A DNA stretch of 64,000 bases from Colletotrichum lupini (lineage: Eukaryota > Ascomycota > Sordariomycetes > Glomerellales > Glomerellaceae): assembly GCF_023278565.1 (NCBI RefSeq), contig NC_064675.1:5518001-5582000 (forward strand), in the 5' to 3' direction. Each line of letters begins with the position of its first letter. Position 1 is the stretch's first letter. Position numbers and translations under genes: made by a program. The notes under the pieces are model-generated. The model was not told the origin of the DNA and ran no database searches. It was given only the letters and a program-made list of their open reading frames with translations. Below are positions 48,013 through 58,571 of the stretch, piece by piece.

Positions 48013-49250
48013 GATGGGAAGCTAGAAAAGAGGCGGAAGCCTGAATCAAATAGGGTCGCGGGGTGTAAGTCTCAATTAATGGAATGTTTGTCCCGCTGTG
48101 CCGCGTCTGTTGGTACGGGTAAAGCTGGGGAAGGAGGCTTGGATCTGCACGTTGGCCCGGCCGGCGTGGTGTAAGTCGACTTGGCCGGCGTTGGTTGGGA
48201 TACCACAGTCTAATTCGATATCAATGAAACGCCAGGAGCAGTCCCATTCTGTCTGGATAGACGCAGAGAAGCACCAGGTTGAGGACAGGCGAGGCAGATT
48301 TGAAATTGAGGGACAGGGTGGGCGGCCAATGGAGGGGACTGGATGTGCGTGGAAGCGCCGTGTTGGTGATCTGGAAGGGCGAAGTCGATCGCTGACTGGC
48401 GAGCGCTTAGAGAAACAAGCGGGCGGGCCCTAGGCATGCAGAGCAAAGACGGCAAAGCAGGTACGGTTTCTAGGTCTGGAAACAGGCGAGGTAACGGAGG
48501 AATTGTAAATGTCCAGATGGGGTGTTAGAGGTTGAGATGGTCGCCAGGTACCCCGTCTCGAGTAGGTTGGTGGTGGACTGGTGGTTGGGTTTGGAGCCTT
48601 TGGCGGACCGGTTTGTGGGAGGATGACGGAGTACGGAGTACGGTGTATGGACAGGTACGGGATAGTTGTCGAGGAAGTTTCTTTCGAGGTCGCTCTGCAA
48701 TAAATATGAACCTCGGACGGAAACGGGGGCACGTCTCGCGAGCCTTGGACGGAGTTGGACCCAGGATCTTGTAAGCTGAAGCAGTAGCGCGGGTGAGAGA
48801 ATAATTAGACGGTGGTAGCAAAGATGCTCAACAGGCCGGTCTGACCAGTGGAAGAGCGAGAGCCAAGCCAGGGTCTCCCAGTCTATTTGAAGGGGCCCTC
48901 GACGGGCACTAGCGAAAGACGAGAGCTGAAGGAGAGGCGTGGTGGGCTCTTGTGGATTACCGAATGGTCCTTGTACTCGATCTGGCGACGCTTTGAGCGC
49001 CCGCAAGCCCCCTTCTACCTCTGGTAATTCCGTAGGACCCGCGCGAAGCCCCAGTCGGAGGAGGCGTCAATGGTGAAGGTAGTTGGACCAGATTGGGAAG
49101 AGATGAGGCGGCGACAGCGGCGTTGGGCGACGTAGGCAGGAGAATCGTGGCGTTCCAACTTTATACACAAAAGTAGACGGGCCTTTCCTGACGCAGTTGG
49201 TAGCGTGGCAGAAGCTGCTGAAGCCCTCGCGAGGCCTGAAGAGCAAAGGC
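48013..49250. other. 1.2-kb promoter region of the CBM48 gene
   Basis: This is upstream of the CBM48 start. A doubled TACGGAGTACGGAGTACGG sequence lies at about 48629-48647. No gene was found. It ends at the left target-site duplication of the first 851-bp element. Confidence 0.45.
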
Positions 49251-49264
49251 GAGTGTCCGTACTC
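49251..49264. repeat. 14-bp target-site duplication, left copy of element 1
   Basis: GAGTGTCCGTACTC lies directly before the element and recurs at 50116-50129 directly after it with one G-to-A change. Confidence 0.8.
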
Positions 49265-50115
49265 CACTATTTAACTCTATCGTTTTGCATTACTAGAGGA
49301 TTACCGCAGTATATATAAATACTACCCTACCCTCAAATTCTATACTATTTAACTTTAACCCTTTTTATAAATTACTTATCCTTTCTTTTATTTTACCCTC
49401 TCTCTTATTAAAAAATTATTACAATTATAGTTTTAATAGCTTATTAATAGGCTAGTATTATTATTTAAAAATAAATAATTTATATTTATATATAAGTATT
49501 AAAAATCTTATTATTATAAAAATAATAATAAATATATTAAAATATTTAAAAAAGCTTTTTAATAAACTTTTAATATTATTTAAAATTATAATCCTTAAGT
49601 TATAAAAAAAAGCTAAAGTATTATATTAATACGGCCTTATTTATTTTATTAATATTAATAATAATCTTTTCAATATAAAATATATTATTAATACTCTATA
49701 GCCGTATTACTACTTTTTATTAATTATATTTAATATTAATAAGGATTTTAATATTATTTTTTAGTTCGTTTCTTAGTTTTTTATTGAAACTATTATTATA
49801 AAATTAATTTAGTTATTAATATTTTAATAAGTATTTTAACTTAATTTAGAGGCTTTTATAGCCTTTAAAAAGAGGTTTTTAAAAGACTTATAATTAAACT
49901 TTTTACTTATTATAAATAAAGCTATTATAGTTAAAGCTATAGCGTTACGAACTTTAATAATAAATAGTTAATAATATAATTATCTTTTTTTTATAATAAG
50001 CTTAAGAAAGTATTTTAATTTAAGTACTAGGTAGGTATTATACTATTTTATTAAAATTATATTCTTATACTTATAACTTAGAAAGAATTAACTTTCTTTA
50101 ATAATAAGGTACTTA
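49265..50115 (+). mobile_element. 851-bp AT-converted repeat element, copy 1
   Basis: Exactly 851 bp, extremely AT-rich, and sharply bounded by GC-normal DNA. It starts CACTATTTAACTCTATCG and ends AAGGTACTTA. The same sequence, inverted, is at 52552-53402; where I aligned the ends, the differences are nearly all transitions, as expected from repeat-induced point mutation. It has no open frame left. There are no terminal inverted repeats, TG...CA ends or poly-A tail. A 14-bp flanking duplication indicates transposition and would suit a non-LTR (target-primed) element better than a DNA transposon or solo LTR. No family is recognised. Confidence 0.85.
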
Positions 50116-50129
50116 GAGTATCCGTACTC
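50116..50129. repeat. 14-bp target-site duplication, right copy of element 1
   Basis: GAGTATCCGTACTC matches the left copy (49251-49264) at 13 of 14 positions; the mismatch is a transition. Confidence 0.8.
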
Positions 50130-52537
50130 TATACTCCGTACTACGTAGCAGTTCATGCAGCGGGCTACTATGGCCAGGGCTAGCAAAGGCTCGACAGGCC
50201 ATGTGGGTTGAGCTTGACTCCTTGTTCGAGGTTGAGTGCCGGGTGCAGGAGCAGGGGGATGTTGCCGTGCGGGAGGATCTATTGGACGATGTGCTTTAAT
50301 TAAGGTCCGTTATTGTAAGGTACCGTGCAGTGGGGATTGGCTAGAAAGCTGCGAGGAAACAACCTTGAAGGTGACTTTTTGACTGGAGCCCTGCAGACTG
50401 GAGCCCTGAAGGTCGATTTGATCAAGGTGACGTTGGGACCGTCTCAGGACCGCAAGCAGAAAAAGACGGCGGTTGGCTGTTGGTTCGTGGCGTAGCCAAG
50501 TGTTGGTTTGGGTATCTTTGTATCTCTCTATTTGCGGCGCAAGGTGACAGGGCAAGGTGAAGTCGAGACTCGAGACTTGAGGCGGCCGAATGATGGCCAA
50601 GCCATTTGCATTTGAGACGGCTGACGGCAACCAAAGGTCAGAGAAGAGAGCTCTGTGTATGTACCTTACACGCAGTACCTGGATAGTTGATGATTTGTGC
50701 ATGTGCTTGTGCGTACGACATACTACGTACACCGTTCTGTACCTGCAGGATGCAGCCTGGAAACCGTCAGAGCGAAGCACCTTGCGTGCGCCTTTCTTGC
50801 CTCAAAACGTCGACCGTGACAAGCAGACGGGAAAACGGAAAGAGCAGAGGCATCCGTTCCTGTCTCGTTTGGCGCATTCGTCTTCCCCTTTGAGAAACAA
50901 CTATCGCGGAGCGTCAGTCATCCTGAAAAGTCTACCTACCTACCTTAGGTAGTAAGCACGTACAAGAAGTAGGTAGGTGTGGTGGCAGGCACGCCTTCCT
51001 TCTGCCTCTACCTTACTCTACGTGGAAGAAGGCAGGTACAGCACGACGATGATGATGCCAGTTTGGGTTTGTGTTTCGTGTATTCCTTCCTTCCTTCCAA
51101 ATCCCCCGTGTCTATTCCCCGAGCACACCACTCGTCATACTGGGCAGTCACCACTCATCACCCAGTCCTCTCCTTCCACGACAACGCTCAGCGGGTGAAC
51201 CGTGTCAGCCCCGGAGCCAATCAGTTTCGGTCTCCCGGTACTGTGGACGGCGAGAAAGCCCCACGCCGACCTCCGTCGGCCTCTACGCCCAAGACTCCGA
51301 GACCGCGCCCTCCCTGTTGGTCGCCCGTCACAACCTGCCGTTATCCGACTTGATATATGCTATACTCCGTACTGAGAAGCACAGATCAGACATCCAATAT
51401 GATGCTGAGAGAAACGCCGCGGGCGATCAAACACTACACATTCGTCAGCAGGCACGGCACCCAGGCGGCACACCTCGATCGATCAAATTGGCTGTATCCG
51501 CATGTGCGGTGTATCGTGTACCCCAGCCAATACCTGGTTTCATTACCAATGCTTCCCGACCCCAGATGTACCTCTCGACGACATTGGACGAAGCCCACCC
51601 GACTCCTACACTGCCAATTTCACCAGTGACCTCACTTCAGTGCTCCACAGCACACCACACGATACACTACAAACACAACAGCACGCCGTCGTGGAATCTC
51701 CGCGACATCCGTGCTGCATTTCAGCATGAAAAGCAAGCCTCACATGATGCCACCGACCACGACGTCTCCCCAATGACGTGCCTGTCATTCAATCGTATCC
51801 CTGGCCTCATCGTCAGGCCGATGCTCTTGTGGTATCGCCGACGTGGCAGCCCCCAGCTAACCAGTGTTACTGATTTGATCCAAGTTGACAACAGTCTAGA
51901 CATGATCCCCAAGGGCCAAATACCACCTCAACCCGGACACGCAGTATGTAGTGCAGCAACCCAGGACAACCGCATTGTCCGTTGCCCCGATGCAGGGTCC
52001 CATTCGGCTTCATACCTCGATGGCCGTCCGTCGAGATATGCAAGTCACGGCCGACTGGTTCCGGTGCAATCGCCATTTCCATCCGAGTCCAGCTGCCTTT
52101 GACCGCCAATGTCTCACTCTCTCACAGATGACCGGCTGGTAGATAGTATCCTGCGGCTTGGTGCCAATAGCTTGTTGGCGTTCCCGGCCCTAGTCGCTTC
52201 CGTCGCAGCTGAATTCACCCAAGCTAGGTCAACGGCCATGGCTATCGCTTCTCGACCATCGAGATGAATCGGGAACCCGCCAATCCAGATCGGACCTGCG
52301 CCGAACTGGAGTCCGTCGACGGAACATTACTATCCACTCCACCACCACCAATGATACTACATACAGACCGGATCGTGACAGGCGTTCAAGCCATTGAAAG
52401 CGGTATGTCTCCGCTGTGGGGAGGTAGCTGCGGCCACCGAAGGGCACTAGCGCAAGGAACTAGATGCAGAAACCCTGCATTTATTCCTTTGTGGTGTTGT
52501 GCAGCTCTCTCTCGCGGCCGGTAGCAGACCTGCATTA
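50130..52537. other. 2.4-kb GC-normal spacer between the two elements
   Basis: Its base composition is normal, unlike the flanking elements, so decay stopped at their borders. It has a 1-kb open frame (about 51071-52102, plus) that begins with GTG, has no early ATG and shows no family likeness, so I do not call it a gene. Motifs include TACTCCGTAC (near 50134) and a CTACCTACCTTAGGTAG palindrome-like block (about 50931-50951). Function unknown. Confidence 0.5.
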
Positions 52538-52551
52538 CTAAACGCTTCCTC
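52538..52551. repeat. 14-bp target-site duplication, inner copy of element 2
   Basis: CTAAACGCTTCCTC is repeated exactly at 53403-53416 on the other side of the element. Confidence 0.85.
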
Positions 52552-53402
52552 TAAGTACCTTATTATTAAAGAAAGTTAATTCTTTCTAAGTCATAAGTAT
52601 AAGAGTATAGTTTTAATAAAATAGTATAGTACTTACTTAATATTTAAATTAAGATATTTTTTTAAACTTATTATAAAAAAAAGATAATTATATTATTAAC
52701 TACTTATTATTGAGGTTTATAAGTAGTATTATAGCTTTAATTATAATAGCTTTGCTTATAATAAATAAAAAATTTAATTATAAATCCCTTAAAAACCTCT
52801 ATTTAAGAGCTATAAAAGCCTCTAAATTAAGTTAAGATACTTATTAAAATATTAATAACTAAACTAACTTTATAATAATAGCTTTAATAAAAGAACTAAG
52901 AAATAAACTAAGAAATAATATTAAAATCCTTATTAACGTTAAGTATAATTTATAAAATATAATAATATAACTAGAGAGTATTACTAATATATTTTATATT
53001 AAAAAGGGTATTATTAATATTAATAAAATAAATAAGGCTGTATTAATATAGTACCTTAGCTTTTCTTTATAACTTAAAAATTATTATTTTAAATAATATT
53101 AAAAATTTATTAAAAAGCTTTTTTAAATACTTTAATATATTTATTATTATTTTAATAATAATAAGACTCTTAGTACTTATATATAAGTATAAGTTACTTA
53201 TTTTTAAATAGTAATATTAGCTTATTAATAAGCTATTAAAACTATAATTTTAATAATCCTTTAACGAGGGAGAGGGTAAAATAGAGGAAAGGATAGGTAA
53301 GAAAAGGGTTAAGGTTAAATAGTACGGAATTTGAGGGCAGGGTAGCGTCTATATATACTGCGGTAATCCTCTAGTAATATAAAACGATGGAGTTAAACAG
53401 TG
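52552..53402 (-). mobile_element. 851-bp AT-converted repeat element, copy 2 (inverted)
   Basis: It has the same length as copy 1 and lies on the opposite strand. Read on the minus strand it begins CACTGTTTAACTCCATCG and ends AAGGTACTTA. It keeps a few more G/C pairs than copy 1, so it may be slightly less decayed. Its exact 14-bp flanking duplication differs from that of copy 1. The two copies are therefore separate insertions, not the arms of one foldback element. Confidence 0.85.
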
Positions 53403-53416
53403 CTAAACGCTTCCTC
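53403..53416. repeat. 14-bp target-site duplication, outer copy of element 2
   Basis: CTAAACGCTTCCTC is identical to 52538-52551. Confidence 0.85.
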
Positions 53417-53626
53417 GTCTCTCCACAGCGTTGACATTGCATAGCTTCGCGTTAGAGACCTCCTGCCACAGATCTAGCGTCGCCTCTGGTACCGGTGGAA
53501 CGGGAGACTTTGGTCGTACACGAATGGCGCATCATCTAGCCGTTGGCCAGAGGACGGCAGCAAATGCAATGGTTGCATCACACAGGGCGGGCAGCAGCTC
53601 TTTCAAGATGGATCGGAATGACTTGG

Positions 53627-54037
53627 CTACCTAAATCTCACGTCCCGGATGCCCGCGGTGCCGCACAATCTACCTGCTTGCGTCTTGAAGTCGTACTCTT
53701 TGCAAGCTCGATATTCTCGAGCTGGCGTCAAAGGCTTGAGCATGGCTACCCACCACGATTTACGCTCGTATGCTTTCTTCATGCGACGCGGCGCCGAGTC
53801 GAGACCTCGTGATGAGCGACTCCCAGACCGCCGCCGACCTGTCTCGTGCAGAATCGGCGATGCCTCAAACAGTTGTGGTTGCCCAACAACTCTAATCTCG
53901 AACTGAGCGACGACTTCGTAATCGGTGTTAGGGAATAGCAGACTCGGCCGGCAGACTGCATCCTCCCCTCGGTTCCGCGCTCTGCAAAGACTGCAAGGTT
54001 TCAATGGTCCTAGCTTAACGGTTACGGCCGACTCCAT
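53627..54037 (-). CDS. Doubtful 136-aa open frame
   Basis: It runs from ATG 54037 to a stop at 53627 and is Arg- and Cys-containing at the start (KPCSLCRARNRGEDAVC). I recognise no family. It lies in a gene-poor region and another short frame overlaps it on the plus strand, so it may be a chance frame or a gene relic. Confidence 0.15.
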   Translation of the reverse strand: MESAVTVKLGPLKPCSLCRARNRGEDAVCRPSLLFPNTDYEVVAQFEIRVVGQPQLFEASPILHETGRRRSGSRSSRGLDSAPRRMKKAYERKSWWVAMLKPLTPAREYRACKEYDFKTQAGRLCGTAGIRDVRFR

Positions 54038-55200
54038 ACTCGTCTCAACTTGACTCGACAGCTACGTTTGTTTTGCAATTCTCAAACAAAGCGGTAGAAG
54101 CCGACTGTGCGCGCGGCCACAGCCTGGTGCTTTAGTATTTTTTTCACGACTCGGATCCATTCTATCCACGTCACAGGAAACATGTTTGTCGCCGTCCTCA
54201 GTTCGTCTGTACTGCATTCGGCCTCTCCAGACCCATCACCCGCTGGTTGTCTAAGCTTCTCCCCGACTCAAACGAACTGTCATGTCTGAAGATTGGAGTT
54301 TGCCACATAAGTCCTGGCTGAGGCACAGTGTCGCAGTCGAAAACTAAGAACTCCGGGGGCCGTCGGGTGCCGAACAGTTCATTGGCTGTCGTGCCTCCCT
54401 CGAGGTAACGTCTGGAAGCCAACAGCCGTTAAGGGTCCAACCCAAAGCCAGAGTGGAATGAACCCTTGTTCACACCCAATCTCCTGGTTCTCCTGAACGA
54501 GTGTGTTGTAAGACATTCAATATCACGAGAGTGTCCACACTGCGGTGGGATGTCTCAAGAAAAGCAACGCCGGAGCAATGCTGTGGCCGTTGGTTTTCAG
54601 GAGTGGGTAACAATTAACTCAAACTTCCCGACCCTTAGCGCTCCAACTCGAACTTGCAATTGTGGCTCGAAGAAGCGCAGTTGTGTGTACTACCTCGCAG
54701 CCGTGGACCTGCTATTATGTGGTACCGGACGAAGCCATTTGCAGTCATACCAGACGCCAGATGTTATCTCGTAATTGCTCACCTCAGGCAAGCGGGGAGT
54801 AACTAGCACGGCTATATCCATTCCGCCTATTGTGGTACGTGTGAGTGAACCCAACTCGAAAGATCAGCATTGTTCCCCACGATATCCATCCAGCTTGCGG
54901 CGCCGACTCCCCGAGGCCCTGACCCGTTTGAACTCCGCGTCCCCGAACTTGTCAAGTGTCAAATCAATCAAACAATCAGGCTCAACCTGCCTCAATGAGG
55001 CCTCCCTCCACTGGCCGTTCTTTGGGGTTTCCGCTGGAAAAGCACGGAGATCGTTGTGATCATGACAAAAAAGAATGGTCTTTTTCCGGACGCGCACTGA
55101 GTTCGAGTGTTGAGTGAGTGGGAGAGATAGTCTCCCGGGTGTCTCCCATGCCTTTGTTTCGTGGCACGGTCTGGTGTCTCCAGTTCGCCGCTCGTTTCAA

Positions 55201-55237
55201 TGTGCGCGCGTGTGCGCATGTGTGTATGTGCGCGCAT
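55201..55237. repeat. 37-nt alternating purine-pyrimidine tract
   Basis: An unbroken TG/CG/CA alternation over 37 nt, rich in CG steps, is a strong candidate for Z-DNA formation under supercoiling. It does not overlap a gene. Confidence 0.75.
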
Positions 55238-55524
55238 CCCGTTCATTGTGAGTTGTTCTGTTCTGTTTCCAAATACCATTGCACGAACGGGTAGAATCCT
55301 TCCAGGTGACCAGGAGGAAACAGATTGTCGGATGATCCTGATCCAGGCGTGGCGGTGCAATGAGAGACTATTCTTCATGCAAAGCAAGGTACAATGTTAG
55401 CCGTCGTGATCGTAGGACGATATGGAGTTGCAACTTGGCGAGGAGTCATATGTTTTGACGCAATGTTCATTAAACATTATGATTAGAGAGGAACACCAGT
55501 CCATTCTGAAAAATGTGAAGGCAA

Positions 55525-55622
55525 AAATTGGGAGAGAAAGCCGGCTCGGACCCACGACCTTCCTGTGATCTCGAGGCCCGCCATGTAAGTGCAGCGAGGT
55601 ACCTAACCTCAGGTGAAGGATC
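55525..55622 (-). other. tRNA-like relic (possible SINE fragment)
   Basis: On the minus strand, an A-box-like GAGGTTAGGTACCTC lies at about 55598-55612 and a B-box-like GGTCGTGGGTCCGAGCC at about 55542-55558. The spacing is tRNA-like, and TTTTT follows a short way downstream (55525-55529). A full cloverleaf with paired acceptor and anticodon stems could not be drawn, so it is not a functional tRNA as far as I can see. Confidence 0.3.
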
Positions 55623-57335
55623 CCAAAAGATACATCGCCCTGTCGCGAGATTTACTAGCAACTAAAATGTATAAAAAAGGAGAGAAGCCGCCCACAATGG
55701 CGTCACTTGTGGTAACTTGCTCGCCACTCAAGGCTGCCCATCTCGGCACTCCAATGACGGGGTGTTAAAGGCACAGTCATACCCGTTCGGCCGTCATCTG
55801 CAACGGACGCTGCTTCCCGTGGAGAACCTACGAGTATTCTGGAGCCTATGAAGGATTGTAACTTCAAGGCCCGTGGGAATCCACGTGAGGTAGCCTGGTA
55901 GAGAGTATTCATGCCATGGGTAACTCATCAACCAAGGGGGCGAATCTGCACGCTCAATCAGGAAGATACAGATCCAGTCAAATCAGGGGTCGTCTAGTGC
56001 AGCAGCAGTAGAGACAAGCAAACAGGCAAACAGCGTAAGCGGTGTGAGCAGGCCTCAAGACAGACAGTTAGAGAAATAATGCCCCAAGCGTTCGGACGAC
56101 CGAGAACCGAATCACCCCTCGTTCGGAAGTTACATGTCTCTCCAACTCCGATGAGCTACAAACACATCGATGGTACCTATTCTGTGACTGCATGCTGCAA
56201 AGCTGATGCTGCTGCTGCCTGCGGGTTATATGTACTATGTACGAAATGTCGAATAGTTCCAGCGTCCTGCATCTGACTACCTATACATAAGGTACCTGTG
56301 TCCCATCTGCATCTACGTTTGAGACGCCGCACGCCGACAATTATAGAGTGGTGCTGTCGCTTACATGTTCGGGATGTGTACCTAAGGTGTGTGAGAGGAG
56401 GGTGAGTATCCCCGTAGTGACATGGAACCGCTAGGAAACGTCCTGCGGTTAACTCTTTTGCTTCTCTGGGTAACAAAATACAAAAAATGGACGCAAATTC
56501 AACTGAGATATGGTGTATGCAAATCTCACCTTGTCAAGACATATACTGCGTCTACGGAAAAAGGTTGCTGAGTACACGCTTCAGAGATGAGAGCATGAAA
56601 GATCTCAAGGGATTCATCATCTAAACCCCCTAGGAACGAGGATAAGGAATTATTATAGTCTTTCCATTAGTCAATGTGGTTGTAACCGGGTTATCTTTGT
56701 GTGTTTCGTCCCCCCTCCTCTTCCCTCATCCCTCATCCCTCGCCCTCCCCAGCTCCTCCTATTCTTCGTTGCCCTGACAATTTCCCTCCCCGTCTCAAAG
56801 GATATCGGCGGGCGGACACAAGCCTTGAAAGCCCCAAAAGCCTTGTTTAAAAAAAGGGGGAGGGGGTGTAAACAGTAAACCTCACATGCTTGCGAGTGTG
56901 TGTACAGCTGAGAAGAACAGAAAAAAATACAAATTCCCAGGCCAGTCTTTCTCTTCGTTGGTCACAATACTTGAAACAGGAAAAAAAAAAAAGGACGACC
57001 TGCTCCTCAACCCTTTAATCGAACGTGTGCCATTGTTTCGACATGATTTGAAAAGAAAACGCCTCATTCCCAATGCTATCCCTAATTGTAGTTAATTGTA
57101 TAAAGTGGTGGCTTGTTGTGTTACTGCGTGCAAGAACCAGGCTTCTCCTTCCCACAGGTATTGTATGTGCGAATCCAGAAACCGGTCTCGACTTTTTTCT
57201 TCTTTCTCTTTTCTGACTGTTTTGGCATTGTGGTATCGGGGCAAGTTGGGTTGTTTTACAGAATCGAAAAAAAGGGAGCAAGTTGTATTATATGTGTTTT
57301 GTTTTGTTGTGATTTCATATCGCCGAGGGGCCCTT

Positions 57336-58571
57336 TTATTCGGACTTGGCCGCCACCGCGGCTCCCTTGCCCTTTGACGCCAGCAACCGGTTTTGCCTGT
57401 CGCCCTTGTACCGCGTGTCAAGGGCGCGGTCCCAGAAGATGAAGAAGGGCTGAGAGAAGTTGGTCTTGATGCCCCACGTCTGGTGGTGGATGTCGTGGTA
57501 GGCGGCGTTGTTGCTCGTGATGTGCTGAAGGGGGTCCCAGGGCAGCGCGTAGCCGCAGTGGTCGTCGACGGTCTTGACGGTGGACAGGCAGAAGAACAGA
57601 AGTCCCTGCCTCGCGCTCATGCCGGTGAGGAGGAAGCCGATGCCCGCGCCCAGGGTGTCGAGCAGGAAGCCCTCAAACGGGTGGTTGTAGAGGGCTCCAT
57701 AGGCGTAGGGGACGTAGAGACGGTGATGTCTCGAGTGGAATGTCGCTAGGAGGTTGTTGTGTTAGTTGAGCTGTTTGCCACCTTTGCGCCGAAATACCCC
57801 GGGAGCCATTCGGCCGAGTCGGAGTCCCGAGAGGTCGGGGGAGGATTTGGGTCATAACTCACTGTACATCCACTTGTTTACGTGCATAAGACGGTGGAGG
57901 AAGTACTGCCATGTGTCCAGGATAGAGATGGCGGCGAAGAGCTGGAACCCAGGAATGACGAGCCAGTAGATTGCCTTTGCGACGAGCAGTTCCCAGGCGG
58001 CGAAGACGGGGACGACGGCGTGTGATCCGTCGAGCTCGGTAGTGAGGAAGGGGTAGTGACCGCCGGCGAGCGCACCGGCGATGAAGGGGTGCGTTGCGGA
58101 CATGTTCTTTGCGAGGGAAGCGGCGTTGAGGCCGAGCAGGCCGAGGATGGTGGGCAGGGCGCGCTGGGCGACGCGGACGCGAGTGGCCCAGACGGCGACG
58201 TCATAGTTCTCCTTGCCCGTGAATTGCTCCTCGTCAATGTACTCGAGGAAGACGGACATGCCGACCTGGATGAGCTGCTGGAGGAGGACGTCGCGGGCGA
58301 CCTCGTAGCGGGAAACGTGGTTGCGCTTGGTGATCTCTTCGGGGGTGTGCAGGCGGTACTGCGGCCAGACATCGTAGACGTCAATGACGTGGAAGAAGAG
58401 GGACAGGATCCAGTAGACGACGATGGGCAGGAAGATGCGCAGATAGACGTCGGGCAGGCCGGGAATGAGGTCGGCATAGGGCTTGAGGGTGTATTCCGGC
58501 AGAGGCGGGAGGTCGCCGACGGTCGACGTGAAGTTTGCCGCCATCGTGGGTGGGATGGTTTCGTTCACCAT
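57336..58571 (-). CDS. SUR2: Sphinganine C4-hydroxylase
   Basis: There are two exons on the minus strand, 58571-57863 and 57745-57336, giving 372 aa. The 117-bp intron (GTGAGT...CGCTAG) restores WMYTTFHSRHHRLYVPYAYG. The enzyme is an ER membrane di-iron hydroxylase that turns sphinganine (dihydrosphingosine) into phytosphingosine. The three histidine boxes of the fatty-acid hydroxylase family are present: H226-RLM-H230, H240-SR-HH (243-244), and HDIHH in the second exon, plus VDDHCGYALPWDP. Several hydrophobic segments (about residues 43-62, 142-152, 190-220) fit the membrane topology. The N-terminal 30 residues carry NXS/T sequons. The ATG at 58571 gives the usual fungal length. Confidence 0.94.

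Larger units (their letters stand above)
53417..57335. other. 3.9-kb gene-poor region
   Basis: No gene is well supported. It contains one doubtful small frame, one tRNA-like relic, a Z-DNA-prone tract and a short A12 run (about 56981-56992). The right edge is the SUR2 3' UTR. Confidence 0.45.

Noticed and set aside
51071..52102. 343-codon open frame between the two 851-bp elements
   Set aside because: It begins with GTG and has no ATG until deep inside. Its Ser/Pro/Arg/His-rich composition is like a shadow frame, several other frames overlap it, and it matches no family.
49265..53402. Single foldback transposon with 851-bp inverted arms
   Set aside because: Each arm has its own, different 14-bp flanking duplication, so they are two insertions.
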